From Salinimonas marina (GTDB taxonomy: Bacteria; Pseudomonadota; Gammaproteobacteria; Enterobacterales; Alteromonadaceae), in NCBI RefSeq assembly GCF_015644725.1, contig NZ_CP064795.1, forward strand, positions 1,362,501 through 1,426,500: 64,000 bases of DNA, given 5' to 3'. The translations under genes were made by a program, and so were the position numbers. Position 1 is the stretch's first letter. The number at the start of each line of letters is the position of its first letter. Positions 47,658 to 56,850 of this stretch are shown here, piece after piece. The notes below the pieces were generated by a model, which saw only the letters and a list, made by a program, of their open reading frames with translations, was not told the origin of the DNA and searched no databases.

Positions 47658-49161
47658 TTTCTACAACTCCTTGACTCGACAGGTTGGCAAACGGTTCGCC
47701 GTTTACCGGTAATATGATTTCAAATCTGGCGCCTTTGCCAGGTTCGCTGAACGCGCGAATTTGACCATTGTGACGTTCCACAATACGGCGACAAACCGCC
47801 AGGCCGATACCAGTTCCCTTGTAAGAACTACGACCATGTAAGCGCTGGAAAGGTGCAAAAATCTTTTCGGCAAAAGATTGTTCAAAGCCTATTCCATTGT
47901 CTTGTACACAAATTGTAACCCACTCAAAGTCGTCTTTGTGATGAAATGTTGATATTTCTTCCGCTTCAGCGGCCCGGCTTAGAATTTTGATGTGCGGAGG
48001 CGTATCGGGGTGTTTGAACTTCAGGGCATTTGACAACAAGTTCAAAAATAGCTGTTCGGCTTGGGATTTATCCGCCTGAATACTCGGTAAAGCGTCAACT
48101 TCCACGGTTGCCTGCGATTCTTCAATGGCAATTTCCAAATCGTCTAACACCGATTTTACCGTTTCATCTAAATCAACCTCGGTAAAATCTTTGCCCCGGG
48201 TAGAGACCCGTGAAAAGGCCAGCAAGTCGCTGATAAGCATAGACATACGTTCTGCAGCATTGAGCATACGATTCAAAAAGTCCCGGCCTCGCTCATCAAT
48301 AACGTCGGCATAACCATCATCAATGCGATTGCCAAAGGCCCGGATTTTACGTAATGGCTCCTGCAAATCATGAGAAGCGACAAAAGCAAAATCTTCCAGC
48401 TCGCGATTACTTCGTGCCAACTCATCGGAGTAAATTTGGAGCTCCTGAGTACGCTGATTAATCTTAAATTCCAGCTCCTCGTTAACCCCCTCCAGGGTGC
48501 GCTGATGCCGCAGATTTTCCCGCATGTTCATTTTTATCAGCACAAAAATAGAGATGATCAGAAACGCGGTAGTAATACCTGAAATAATAAGCGTGTTGAC
48601 CGAATCCCTGCGCAGTTTCATCAGATTAGATAAGTGTTCCCCCTGGACCATACGCTCCGAGCGGTCAATATCCTCAAATACCCGCTCAAATCGGTCGTAT
48701 AGCACCAGCCCCCGGTCTGAATCGATAATACGGTTAGCCTGGGAAAAATCCCCCTGCAACGCCGCATTGACCGTTTTCGCCATTTCTTTAACTTTGGCTT
48801 TGCTTAATGACACCAGCTGCTGAATTTTTTTATCCTGCTCGGGCAAGTCGGATACCTGGGCGCTAAGTTCAACCTCTTCAAGCAAACCTTCAAGCCGTTC
48901 AAGGGTGAGTGTGTAGTCCTCCAGATAAGCTTCATCTTTGGTCAACAGGTAACCCCGTTGACCAGACTCAGCGCGCAGCACTGCCATATGTAGGGAATTG
49001 ATGGCGGTAATAACCCGGGTGGTGGTGAATAAGCGAGCTTCCAAAGTAGCCAGTTTATCCAGGGTATTTACCACATAAAAAGAGTTACCGGTAATGATGA
49101 GAACAATAACACCAACGAGAAAAATCCAACTGTAGAAAGATTGGAACAGCTTATTAAACAT
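47647..49161 (-). CDS. CHASE3-domain sensor histidine kinase
   Basis: 504 residues. A first helix (WIFLVGVIVLIITGNSFYVV) and an extracytoplasmic CHASE3 domain with AESGQRGYLLTKDEAYLEDY precede a second helix (LIISGITTAFLIISIFVLIK) and a coiled coil. HisKA with FVASHDLQEPLRKIRAFGNR and an HATPase (FLNLLSNALKFKHPDTPP, VQDNGIGFEQSFAEKIFAPF, GTGIGLAVCRRIVE) follow. The kinase half is of the phytochrome-like type that uses Rcp1-like receivers. It starts four bases after the small DHp-like gene. Confidence 0.9.
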   Translation of the reverse strand: MFNKLFQSFYSWIFLVGVIVLIITGNSFYVVNTLDKLATLEARLFTTTRVITAINSLHMAVLRAESGQRGYLLTKDEAYLEDYTLTLERLEGLLEEVELSAQVSDLPEQDKKIQQLVSLSKAKVKEMAKTVNAALQGDFSQANRIIDSDRGLVLYDRFERVFEDIDRSERMVQGEHLSNLMKLRRDSVNTLIISGITTAFLIISIFVLIKMNMRENLRHQRTLEGVNEELEFKINQRTQELQIYSDELARSNRELEDFAFVASHDLQEPLRKIRAFGNRIDDGYADVIDERGRDFLNRMLNAAERMSMLISDLLAFSRVSTRGKDFTEVDLDETVKSVLDDLEIAIEESQATVEVDALPSIQADKSQAEQLFLNLLSNALKFKHPDTPPHIKILSRAAEAEEISTFHHKDDFEWVTICVQDNGIGFEQSFAEKIFAPFQRLHGRSSYKGTGIGLAVCRRIVERHNGQIRAFSEPGKGARFEIILPVNGEPFANLSSQGVVENDH

Positions 49162-49165
49162 ATAT

Positions 49166-49393
49166 TTATGATTCCGACTGAGAATCGCTAAGTGCTTCCA
49201 TCATTTCGGTCAGCGCCTCACTGCAATCCTTAGTACTTGTTATTATTTTATCCAAAGCCTGCTTGGCACGTTCAGGCGGTACATCGCCATCCAATGCCAT
49301 TTTTATCAGTTCAGCCTGCATTGAAATTCGGTTCAATGGTTTACGTGCGTCGTGGACCTGTTTCGCCACCATGGCAAGTTCTTGCTCCGTCAT
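49166..49393 (-). CDS. Stand-alone DHp (HisKA-like) domain protein
   Basis: 75 residues. KQVHDARKPLNRISMQAELI resembles the dimerisation/phosphoacceptor helix of a histidine kinase, with the histidine at position 14, and a second helix follows (ALDKIITSTKDCSEALTEMM). There is no ATPase domain. It lies between the sigma-54 regulator (14 bases) and the CHASE3 kinase (four bases). It could be an Hpt-like phosphorelay carrier or a dominant regulator of kinase dimers. A remnant of a kinase is less likely given clean ends and spacing. Confidence 0.65.
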   Translation of the reverse strand: MTEQELAMVAKQVHDARKPLNRISMQAELIKMALDGDVPPERAKQALDKIITSTKDCSEALTEMMEALSDSQSES

Positions 49394-49407
49394 AAAAACC
49401 TCGATAG

Positions 49408-50745
49408 CTAGTCTTCTTTACTCAGATCGCCGTAAGCGTGCAAACGGTTGTACAGCGTTTTGGTACTGATACCCAACATTTCTGCGGCCAGCGTTTTGTT
49501 ACCATTGACCTTTTCGAGGGTGGCGTAAATCAGCTCTTTTTCCACATCTTCAATGGTACGACCCGCCTGGAGTGCAGGGGTGGTCGATTGCTTTTTAGCA
49601 AACGGCGACTCGATAGTCTTAGGCAACTCAATATCCTGTTTCACGGGGTCGCTCATAATGGCGGCACGATGGACAAAGTGGCGCAATTCGCGGACATTGC
49701 CGGGCCAGTCATAGGCTTTGAGGGTATCCAGCTGGGTGTCTTTCCATACAAAGTTGGTGTCGTTTTCTTTATTCAGCTCAGCGATGAACGAAGAGGCCAG
49801 CAAGGGGATGTCTTCTTTGCGTTCACGCAACGGCGGAATGGTGATGGGGAATACGGCCAGGCGAAAATAAATATCCTCACGCAGGACTTTGCTTTCAGCA
49901 ATTTCTTCCATCTGGCGGTTGGTAGCAGACACGACTCGGCAGTTGATAGGAATCGTTTTGGTGCCGCCAACGCGAATAACCACCTTGTTTTCCAACACCC
50001 GTAACAGGTTAGGCTGCATATCGATGGGCATTTCGGTAATTTCGTCTAAAAACAGCGTGCCGTTTTCAGCCTGTTCAAAAACCCCGGCTTTACGGCCGAC
50101 GGCGCCGGTAAAAGCCCCTTTTTCATGACCAAACAATTCACTGCCAATAAGCTCTTTCGAAAACGCCCCGCAGTTGGTAGCGATATATGGGCCTTCCACA
50201 TCTGAAGCGGCATGAATCGCTTCGGCGACTACTTCTTTACCCACGCCACTTTCACCCAGTAACATGACATTGGCACTGGTGCGGCTAACCCGTTCAATGA
50301 GTTTGTACAGCTCCTTCATCGAAGCCGACTCACCAATCAAATGGCCAAAATATTTTTTGATTGTGGCTTTTCCAGAGGCTTCATTTTTCTTATCTTTTTT
50401 ACCACTGAGAACCGCTTCAATTTCTTCCCGCTGGATAGGCTTGACCAGATAGTCAATATTGGGACCACACAAGCCTTTAATGATACCGCGTACAGAAGGG
50501 TGCCCCGTGATAAGGGTCACACGGGGACGTTTGGGCAGGGCGTCGAGTTCATCAAACAAATGCACGCCGCTGCCATCGGGAAGCATAAAGTCCAGCAGGA
50601 TGTGGTCGAAGGTTTCTTTAGTCAGCCAATCGCGCGCTTCATCCAGGTTTGCTGCGGTTAACACCTCGTGACCCAAAAACTCGATGATCGTACAAGCGAC
50701 ATCAGTAAATTCTGGATCGTCGTCAACAAGTAAAACAGTTAACAC
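49408..50745 (-). CDS. Sigma-54-dependent response regulator (NtrC family)
   Basis: 445 residues: a receiver with the phosphoacceptor aspartate at residue 52 (HILLDFMLPDG), an AAA+ domain with Walker A GESGVGKE and the sigma-54 contact GAFTGA, and a Fis-type helix-turn-helix at the end (TLAAEMLGISTKTLYNRLHA). It activates sigma-54 promoters when phosphorylated. It is the first gene of the signalling operon; the phosphodonors are expected to be the downstream kinases. Confidence 0.93.
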   Translation of the reverse strand: MLTVLLVDDDPEFTDVACTIIEFLGHEVLTAANLDEARDWLTKETFDHILLDFMLPDGSGVHLFDELDALPKRPRVTLITGHPSVRGIIKGLCGPNIDYLVKPIQREEIEAVLSGKKDKKNEASGKATIKKYFGHLIGESASMKELYKLIERVSRTSANVMLLGESGVGKEVVAEAIHAASDVEGPYIATNCGAFSKELIGSELFGHEKGAFTGAVGRKAGVFEQAENGTLFLDEITEMPIDMQPNLLRVLENKVVIRVGGTKTIPINCRVVSATNRQMEEIAESKVLREDIYFRLAVFPITIPPLRERKEDIPLLASSFIAELNKENDTNFVWKDTQLDTLKAYDWPGNVRELRHFVHRAAIMSDPVKQDIELPKTIESPFAKKQSTTPALQAGRTIEDVEKELIYATLEKVNGNKTLAAEMLGISTKTLYNRLHAYGDLSKED

Positions 50746-50966
50746 AGATTGTTCCCTATACTATTCGTTATTTTGCCAATAAATCCTTTACTGTCTGTAA
50801 GACAGAATGGATCACTGAGATTTGATTAAGTTTACGCTTAACCTGCTGAAATAGGAACAAATTATGGCAGCGAGACACCCATCTCCTATACAGCTGGCAC
50901 GTTTCTCGCTTTGTAACTCTATCAGCCTGAACAACATGTCTCAATACAGACGATAGGAAACCGACC

Positions 50967-51572
50967 ATGTTAGATTTGGCGGCAGTGCGTTCAATGAGCT
51001 TGCATGAACTGCTTGAACGCATGCAAAGCGCCGGAAGGGAAGAAAAAATCACCTTTGGTGAACTGCTGACTATGATGGAAAAGCGGGGATTCGGACCGAT
51101 GCTGGCGGTGCCGGCGTTTATTTGCTCCACACCGGTAGGCGCTATCCCGGGTATTCCTACCGTTACCGGTATCACTATTTTTCTTATATCGCTGCAAGTT
51201 TTACTGGCAAAATCTCACCCCTGGCTGCCTGGCGCCATTACTCAGATTGGTATCGAGCGCGATTCTTTGAATAAAGGCATCGATAAAATCAGCCCCGCAG
51301 TCACCTGGGTCGACAGACTGCTTATGCCCCGCTGGTTTTTTATGCGCAATGTGGTTTTTCGAAGTTTGATAGCCATAAGCTGCGGGCTATGCGGACTGAT
51401 GATGGTGCCATTAGAGCTGGTGCCCTTTCTGGGACTTATCCCCGCCACCGCCGTATTTGTGATGGCCATTGGCATGGCTACTGATGATGGTGCAGTCGCA
51501 TTACTCGGACTCTCGCTGGCCTGTTTAGGTTTTTTTATGGGCGGCCAGCAGATGGTATCTTTGCTAGGTTAG
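50967..51572 (+). CDS. exoD: ExoD family membrane protein
   Basis: 201 residues with the soluble start LHELLERMQSAGREEKITFG, then about four helices and the conserved FICSTPVGAIPGIPTVTGIT, LGLIPATAVFVMAIGMATDD and GLSLACLGFFMGG. ExoD is linked to exopolysaccharide production and alkaline tolerance in Sinorhizobium; the biochemical role is unknown. Its 3' end overlaps the convergent GGDEF/EAL gene by 38 bases. Confidence 0.85.
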   Translation: MLDLAAVRSMSLHELLERMQSAGREEKITFGELLTMMEKRGFGPMLAVPAFICSTPVGAIPGIPTVTGITIFLISLQVLLAKSHPWLPGAITQIGIERDSLNKGIDKISPAVTWVDRLLMPRWFFMRNVVFRSLIAISCGLCGLMMVPLELVPFLGLIPATAVFVMAIGMATDDGAVALLGLSLACLGFFMGGQQMVSLLG

Positions 51573-53429
51573 CTTTAACATCCTGGGCGGTAGACAATAA
51601 CGCGTCAATATCGGTATGAGGGGCCGGTTTCCCAAAAAAGTAGCCCTGACCGACATCACAGCCAAGTTGTTTTAACAAGGTGGCTTGCCCTTGCTGCTCG
51701 ATGCCTTCTGCCACCACCTGAATGCCCAGGTTATGACAAAGGGCGATCATTGCCTCTACGATTTTTTCGTCTTTGGCGTTGGTGGCCACATCGGTAATAA
51801 ATGCCCGGTCAAGTTTAATGGTGTGCACATTGAGCTCCCGCAGATAGGCAAATGAGCTCATGCCCGTCCCAAAATCATCAATGGAGGTTCTGATACCTAA
51901 CGAATTAAAAGCGGAAATCATCCGTTTACTGACCGAGATATCCACCATGGTAGCGCTTTCAGTAAGCTCAAATTCAAGCCGGGCGGGGTCGATGCCACTG
52001 GTGGCGAGGGTCTTTTCAACAAAGGGCACAAACGCGGTGTCCATCAGATTGTAGGCAGACAGATTCACTGCCACCGGCAGCGGGGTTTCATCGTCTTCCC
52101 ACTGTTTTATTTGTTTCACCGCACTTTCGATGGTGTAGCGGGTGAAGGCATGCACGATTCCGCTTTGTTCCACCAGATCAATAAAGTAGGCCGGTGACAG
52201 CAGGCCCTCGTCAGGGTGATTCCAGCGTACAATGGCTTCGGCCCCACATAGCTTGCCATTGTGAAGACTCACCTTGGGCTGATAATACAACTCAAACTGA
52301 TTTTGTTGCAGGGCCGTGCGTAGCTGACTACGCAAGGTCACTTCCACGGTGTTGTTGTGGGCTAACCGGTCGTTGTAGACCTGAATGCCCAGCCGCATGC
52401 GCTTGGCCCGTAACATAGCATTTTCGGCATTTTGCACCAGCGTTTCAGTATCATGTCCGTGTTCGGGGCACAGGCCACGCCAATGCTACAGCCAATTTCA
52501 AATTCGCTCTTACCAATAATCAATGGCTCACGGCATTCGTACAACAGATTAAACGCACGACTCATTACATCATCGGAATTCAAGTCGGGGAACCACACCA
52601 CAAATTCGTCGCTTCGATACCGGTAGAGTTTTGTCTGGCTGCGCATCAGCTGACGTAAACGCAAGGCAAAGGCTTTTAAAATGCGATCGCCCATATCATG
52701 CCCCAGGGCATCGTTGATATCACGAAACCGGTCAAGATCCAGGAACATCAGCGCCCCGGATTTATTTTTGATATCCAGTCCGGAGAGCAGAGCGTTGCGG
52801 TTATATAGCTTCGTAAGGTTGTCGATTAACGCCAGTTTTTCGAGACTTTTGTTGGCACTTTCAAAGCGGCGGGCGATAAAGGCTGACATGATCAGTGCCG
52901 ACCAGATTGACAACCAGAATGTCAGAAAGGCTGCCACCGAAAGCCGGCTGATAACATGTTCTGAAATGGTGGACATATCGGCTGACTTCCAGATAACCGT
53001 CAGCGGTTTTTTATTTTCCGCCAGGATATCGCTATGAACATAATATTCATCTTCACCTGACGTAAAAAAGCCGGTTTGTTTCAAAGGCTGTAAAAAGGTT
53101 TGGGGGGCCAGACGAGGATCGCGATACAGCTCTTTTTGATCAAATTCAATGATCAAAATATCTTCGGCAAGAATAGACAAATCCCGGGGGACTAGCGACA
53201 CCCCTTCATTTACCTCGGTGCCGTTGATAACCGGCGCAAGCAGGGTTTTCACATCAGCGTATTGTTCTTCAAACGCTTGCCGTTCGAGATCTTTTTCCAT
53301 CTCGAGCAGAAGGTTATAGCCCACATAACAAAATATAGTAATCACCAGCAAAGACAATAATACCGACCCCAGCAGCAACCGTTTGCGCAGATTGCTGTCG
53401 CTTTTGATCAGTTCCAGATTATCGGGCAT
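51535..53429 (-). pseudogene. GGDEF/EAL cyclic-di-GMP protein, one frameshift
   Basis: Two frames join to a 631-residue protein. One helix, a periplasmic sensor of about 130 residues and a second helix (FLTFWLSIWSALIMSAFIA) precede a GGDEF domain with YRSDEF in place of GG[D/E]EF, so cyclase activity is probably lost. The EAL domain starts at FELYYQPKVSLHNGKLCGAE and keeps AEAIVRW, VNLSAYNL, FELTESATM, DDFGTGMSSFAYL, IKLDRAFI and VVAEGIE, so cyclic-di-GMP hydrolysis looks intact. The frame is lost near 52449-52453, after ACAPNTDM; one extra base restores it. Confidence 0.82.
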
Positions 53430-53657
53430 AAGTGTCTCGGCCTGTGATTAATAAAGTTCGAAATCAAACATAGTCACAATATACGCTTCCCGGCGATACC
53501 AGGTAATTACCGTCTAACTGCGTCTGTGAAATAAAACAAAAGATAACCAATGCCGGATGATGCTTAACGCGCGTCCGGGTAAGGGTTAAATCGTCCATAT
53601 TAGTTATTTTTATTATTGTTTTTCGCGGGTTACTTATAACGTCAAATGCCCCTGGAT

Positions 53658-54578
53658 TCAATCAGAATCTGTGACATTGGCCACGCGACAACCGGTACTT
53701 TGCATGGTTTCAAACCGCAGTAAACCGATAAATTCGCGGGTAGCAGGGCCAAGTTTATCGCCGTCTTCGAAACTCAGGTTTAACGAGGCCTGGCGAAGGT
53801 TACTGCCTGGCAAGGGCAACTGAACCAGCGCCTGCTGGCTAAGTTGAGATTCGATCATCGCTTTGGGTAACCAGGCATAACCGAGCCCCTGGGCCACGAT
53901 ATCGATAGAGGTTTTGATATGACTGACGGTCCAGCGCTGTTCAGCTCCCAGCCACCCGGATTCAGCTTTGCGTTCCGTGGAGGAGTCGCGCACCACGATT
54001 TGCCGGTGCGCTTTTAAATCATTCAGTGACAAACTTCGCTCTAAAGCATGTAATGGATGCTCTGGGTGGGCTACCAATACAAACTCAATATGACACAAGT
54101 CTTCACTAAACCCATTAGTGTACACAAAGGGTGAAATCGCAAGATCGGCCTTGCCTTGCTGCAACAGGTCATTGGCACCGTTGAGCACGGTTTCCATTAC
54201 TTCGACATGTAATAGCGGGTATTTATCAGAAACCTGACTAAGTACTGAATATAAAATATGGCTTGGAAACACAATATCAACGGCAATACGCAATTGCGAC
54301 TCTACGCCGTTTTGCAAGCTGGCGGCAACGGACTCAAGCTTATAGGCCTCATCCAGTAACAGGCTGGCCCGGCGTAACATTAATTCCCCGGCGGGGGTAA
54401 GCTTGACCTTACGGCCAGCGCTTTCAAATAACCCAAGGCCCAGCGCGGCTTCAAGTTTGTGTACGGCATGATGAATCGATGACTGGCTTTTATGAACTTG
54501 TTCAGCAGCCTGATTAAAACCGCCGGCATCGACGACGGCTTTAAACATTCGCCATTGTTCAAGTGTGGCTTTTGGCAT
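53658..54578 (-). CDS. LysR-family transcriptional regulator
   Basis: 306 residues with an N-terminal winged helix-turn-helix (MFKAVVDAGGFNQAAEQVHK, SQSSIHHAVHKLEAALGLGL) and a two-lobed effector domain (VFPSHILYSVLSQVSDKYPL). The target is unknown. No divergent partner lies next to it; the rhodanese gene on the same strand is 80 bases upstream. Confidence 0.88.
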   Translation of the reverse strand: MPKATLEQWRMFKAVVDAGGFNQAAEQVHKSQSSIHHAVHKLEAALGLGLFESAGRKVKLTPAGELMLRRASLLLDEAYKLESVAASLQNGVESQLRIAVDIVFPSHILYSVLSQVSDKYPLLHVEVMETVLNGANDLLQQGKADLAISPFVYTNGFSEDLCHIEFVLVAHPEHPLHALERSLSLNDLKAHRQIVVRDSSTERKAESGWLGAEQRWTVSHIKTSIDIVAQGLGYAWLPKAMIESQLSQQALVQLPLPGSNLRQASLNLSFEDGDKLGPATREFIGLLRFETMQSTGCRVANVTDSD

Positions 54579-54661
54579 GGCTGGTTACACCGAGAGGCTT
54601 GATTTCAAAAAGTATCGCATGAAATCCGGGCCCTGCCCACTGTAACCCGAATTGCAGAAAT

Positions 54662-55018
54662 TCACTCCTGGGGGTTAAACGCCTGCTGTATTGCCTTAAT
54701 GTCACTGACAATAGCGGTCACATTGGTATAGCCCATATCAACAAGTTGCTCAGCACCGAGCTGGGCACGGACTCCAGAAGCGCAATGAAGATATAGGGGG
54801 CGATCGGGATCTTTAAACTTTTCCAGGGTTTTCATTTCTAAAATGCCCCGGGGAATAATAAAGGCTGGCTGAATGGTTTTTTCAGCAGACTCGGAAGGTT
54901 CGCGCACATCAATAAGTACGCCCTGGTTATTCTCTATTTCTGCTGCGGCTTCGGCGGCCGAAACCTTACGGATCTCCTGGGGTAGGGCCTGAATTCTTTC
55001 CTGAATCGATTTAAGCAT
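54662..55018 (-). CDS. Rhodanese-like domain protein
   Basis: 118 residues from the ATG at 55018, which follows TGGAGG. A single rhodanese domain with VLIDVREPSESAEKTIQPAF and the active-site cysteine in LYLHCASGVRAQLGAEQLVD. It moves sulfane sulfur from a persulfide donor to an acceptor in the cytoplasm. It diverges from an ArsR-type regulator, an arrangement seen for sulfide-responsive pairs. Confidence 0.86.
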   Translation of the reverse strand: MLKSIQERIQALPQEIRKVSAAEAAAEIENNQGVLIDVREPSESAEKTIQPAFIIPRGILEMKTLEKFKDPDRPLYLHCASGVRAQLGAEQLVDMGYTNVTAIVSDIKAIQQAFNPQE

Positions 55019-55201
55019 GCAGCCTCCAATAGTGGTTAGCGAAATGAAAAGAAAATCATAAGAAAACCCTAATATGATCAAGGCTCAAACTCATTTCTAT
55101 AGTTTATCTTTTAACTGTCTTATTTGTGCGACCAACAGCCTTGTCTGACCACTGGACTTCGCGTTTCAATAGAATCCTGAAACACTTACTACTTTAGTAT
55201 A

Positions 55202-55531
55202 ATGTCTGTCACTACCAACGAACCAAACACGACCGAAGTCATTCTGGAACATGCGAACGAAGCAGAGCAATTTCTGAAACAACTGGCTAACAAAACCCGG
55301 TTGATGGTGCTGACGTCGCTGATGGGCAAGGAGCTTTCGGTTTCTGACTTACTTACCCGAATCGATGTCACCCAACCGGTGTTATCGCAACACCTGGCAC
55401 TGCTTCGTGATGCCAACATGGTGGCCACCCGTCGGGCTGGTCAGGTCATTTATTACCGGCTTACCGACGAACGGGTAAATCGTGTACTGGGATTAATGCA
55501 CACGTTTTACCCAGAGTCTGTTAACAGTTAA
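55202..55531 (+). CDS. ArsR-family transcriptional regulator
   Basis: 109 residues with the winged helix LKQLANKTRLMVLTSLMGKE, LSVSDLLTRIDVTQPVLSQH and RRAGQVIYYRLTD. It resembles the BigR/SqrR branch but has no cysteine at all, so persulfide sensing through a cysteine pair is ruled out and metal thiolate sensing too. The ligand is unknown. It diverges from the rhodanese gene, its likely target. The stop codon overlaps that of the convergent fumC. Confidence 0.84.
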   Translation: MSVTTNEPNTTEVILEHANEAEQFLKQLANKTRLMVLTSLMGKELSVSDLLTRIDVTQPVLSQHLALLRDANMVATRRAGQVIYYRLTDERVNRVLGLMHTFYPESVNS

Positions 55532-56844
55532 ACCAGTTTTGCCGGGTCAAGCAGGGTTTTAAGCTCTGCTTCATCCAGGTCGGTCATCTCCTTCGCGACA
55601 TCCAGAATATCTCGTTTGTCGGCATACGCCTGTTTTGCGATTTCTGTGCCTTTTTCGTAGCCGATGCGTTGGTTCAGGGCAGTCACCAGAATCGGATTTT
55701 TGGCCAGCACCTCATTCAGCTTGTCCTGATTAACCTCGAAAGTGGCAATCGCTTTGTCGCTAAGATGCATAATACTGTTAGCCAGTAATTCCGACGACTT
55801 TATCAGATTCCGACCGATCAGCGGCAACATAACATTCAGCTGAAAATTGCCTGACTGACCCGCTACCGTGGTGGCCGTGTGATACCCCATCACCTGCGCA
55901 CAGGCCATGGTCACTGCTTCGGGTATTACCGGATTTACCTTACCTGGCATGATACTGCTGCCTGCCTGAAGTTTTGGTAAGCTGATCTCTCCCAGACCGG
56001 CCAGTGGGCCGCTGTTCATCCAGCGAATATCATTACTTATTTTCATCAGTGCTGCGGCAAGCGTATTCAGCTGACCGGCCAGCTCCAGTGCTGTGTCCTG
56101 CGCTGAAATTGCTGCAAAATGATTATCCGCGACACTAAAGGTAGTATCCAGGTAACGTCCCAGTACCTCACAAACGGTGCCGCCGAATTTTTTATCGGTA
56201 TTGATGCCGGTGCCTACCGCCGTGCCACCAATGGCAAGCCTGGTCAGGCGCTGCATGGTATCTTCAATACGAAGCTTGGACTGTTTTAGCTGCGCCTGCC
56301 AGCCGGACAGCTCCTGGCTCATTTTGATCGGCATAGCATCCATCAAATGCGTGCGTCCGGTTTTTATGATGCCGTTTAGTTCCTCCATTTTTTTATGCAA
56401 GACTTTATGGCTATGTTCAAGAGCAGGTATAAGTGATTGTTTTAAAACTATTACCGAACTAACATGAATGGTCGTGGGGATAACATCATTAGAGCTTTGG
56501 CCCATATTTACATCATCATTGGGATGTACCGTTTCTCCCAGCCGCTCACTGGCCAGAGTGGCAATCACCTCGTTCGCATTCATATTGGTGCTGGTGCCAG
56601 AACCGGTTTGATAAATATCCACCGGGAACTGCGCATCATGTTTACCTTCAGCCACTTCCATCGCGGCATTGCAAATGGCTTCACTGCGTGCTTTGTCGAG
56701 TTTATCCAATTCAAAATTAGCCGTAGCACAGGCTGCTTTCACATAACCCAATGCATGGATAAATGTAGCAGGAAAAGGCTCATTACCAATGGCAAAGTTC
56801 TCAAGTGCCAGCTCGGTTTGTTTTTGATAAAGCGTATTATCCAT
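55528..56844 (-). CDS. fumC: Class II fumarate hydratase
   Basis: 438 residues of the fumarase/aspartase superfamily. Signatures are VDIYQTGSGTSTNMNANEVI, MGQSSNDVIPTT, IKTGRTHLMDAMPIKMSQE and the flexible loop GSSIMPGKVNPVIPE. It interconverts fumarate and malate in the citric acid cycle without an iron-sulfur cluster. The N-terminus lacks about 25 residues found in E. coli FumC (467 residues); no open frame upstream supplies them. It begins six bases after the PRC-barrel gene on the same strand. Confidence 0.9.
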   Translation of the reverse strand: MDNTLYQKQTELALENFAIGNEPFPATFIHALGYVKAACATANFELDKLDKARSEAICNAAMEVAEGKHDAQFPVDIYQTGSGTSTNMNANEVIATLASERLGETVHPNDDVNMGQSSNDVIPTTIHVSSVIVLKQSLIPALEHSHKVLHKKMEELNGIIKTGRTHLMDAMPIKMSQELSGWQAQLKQSKLRIEDTMQRLTRLAIGGTAVGTGINTDKKFGGTVCEVLGRYLDTTFSVADNHFAAISAQDTALELAGQLNTLAAALMKISNDIRWMNSGPLAGLGEISLPKLQAGSSIMPGKVNPVIPEAVTMACAQVMGYHTATTVAGQSGNFQLNVMLPLIGRNLIKSSELLANSIMHLSDKAIATFEVNQDKLNEVLAKNPILVTALNQRIGYEKGTEIAKQAYADKRDILDVAKEMTDLDEAELKTLLDPAKLV

Positions 56845-56850
56845 AAAAAA

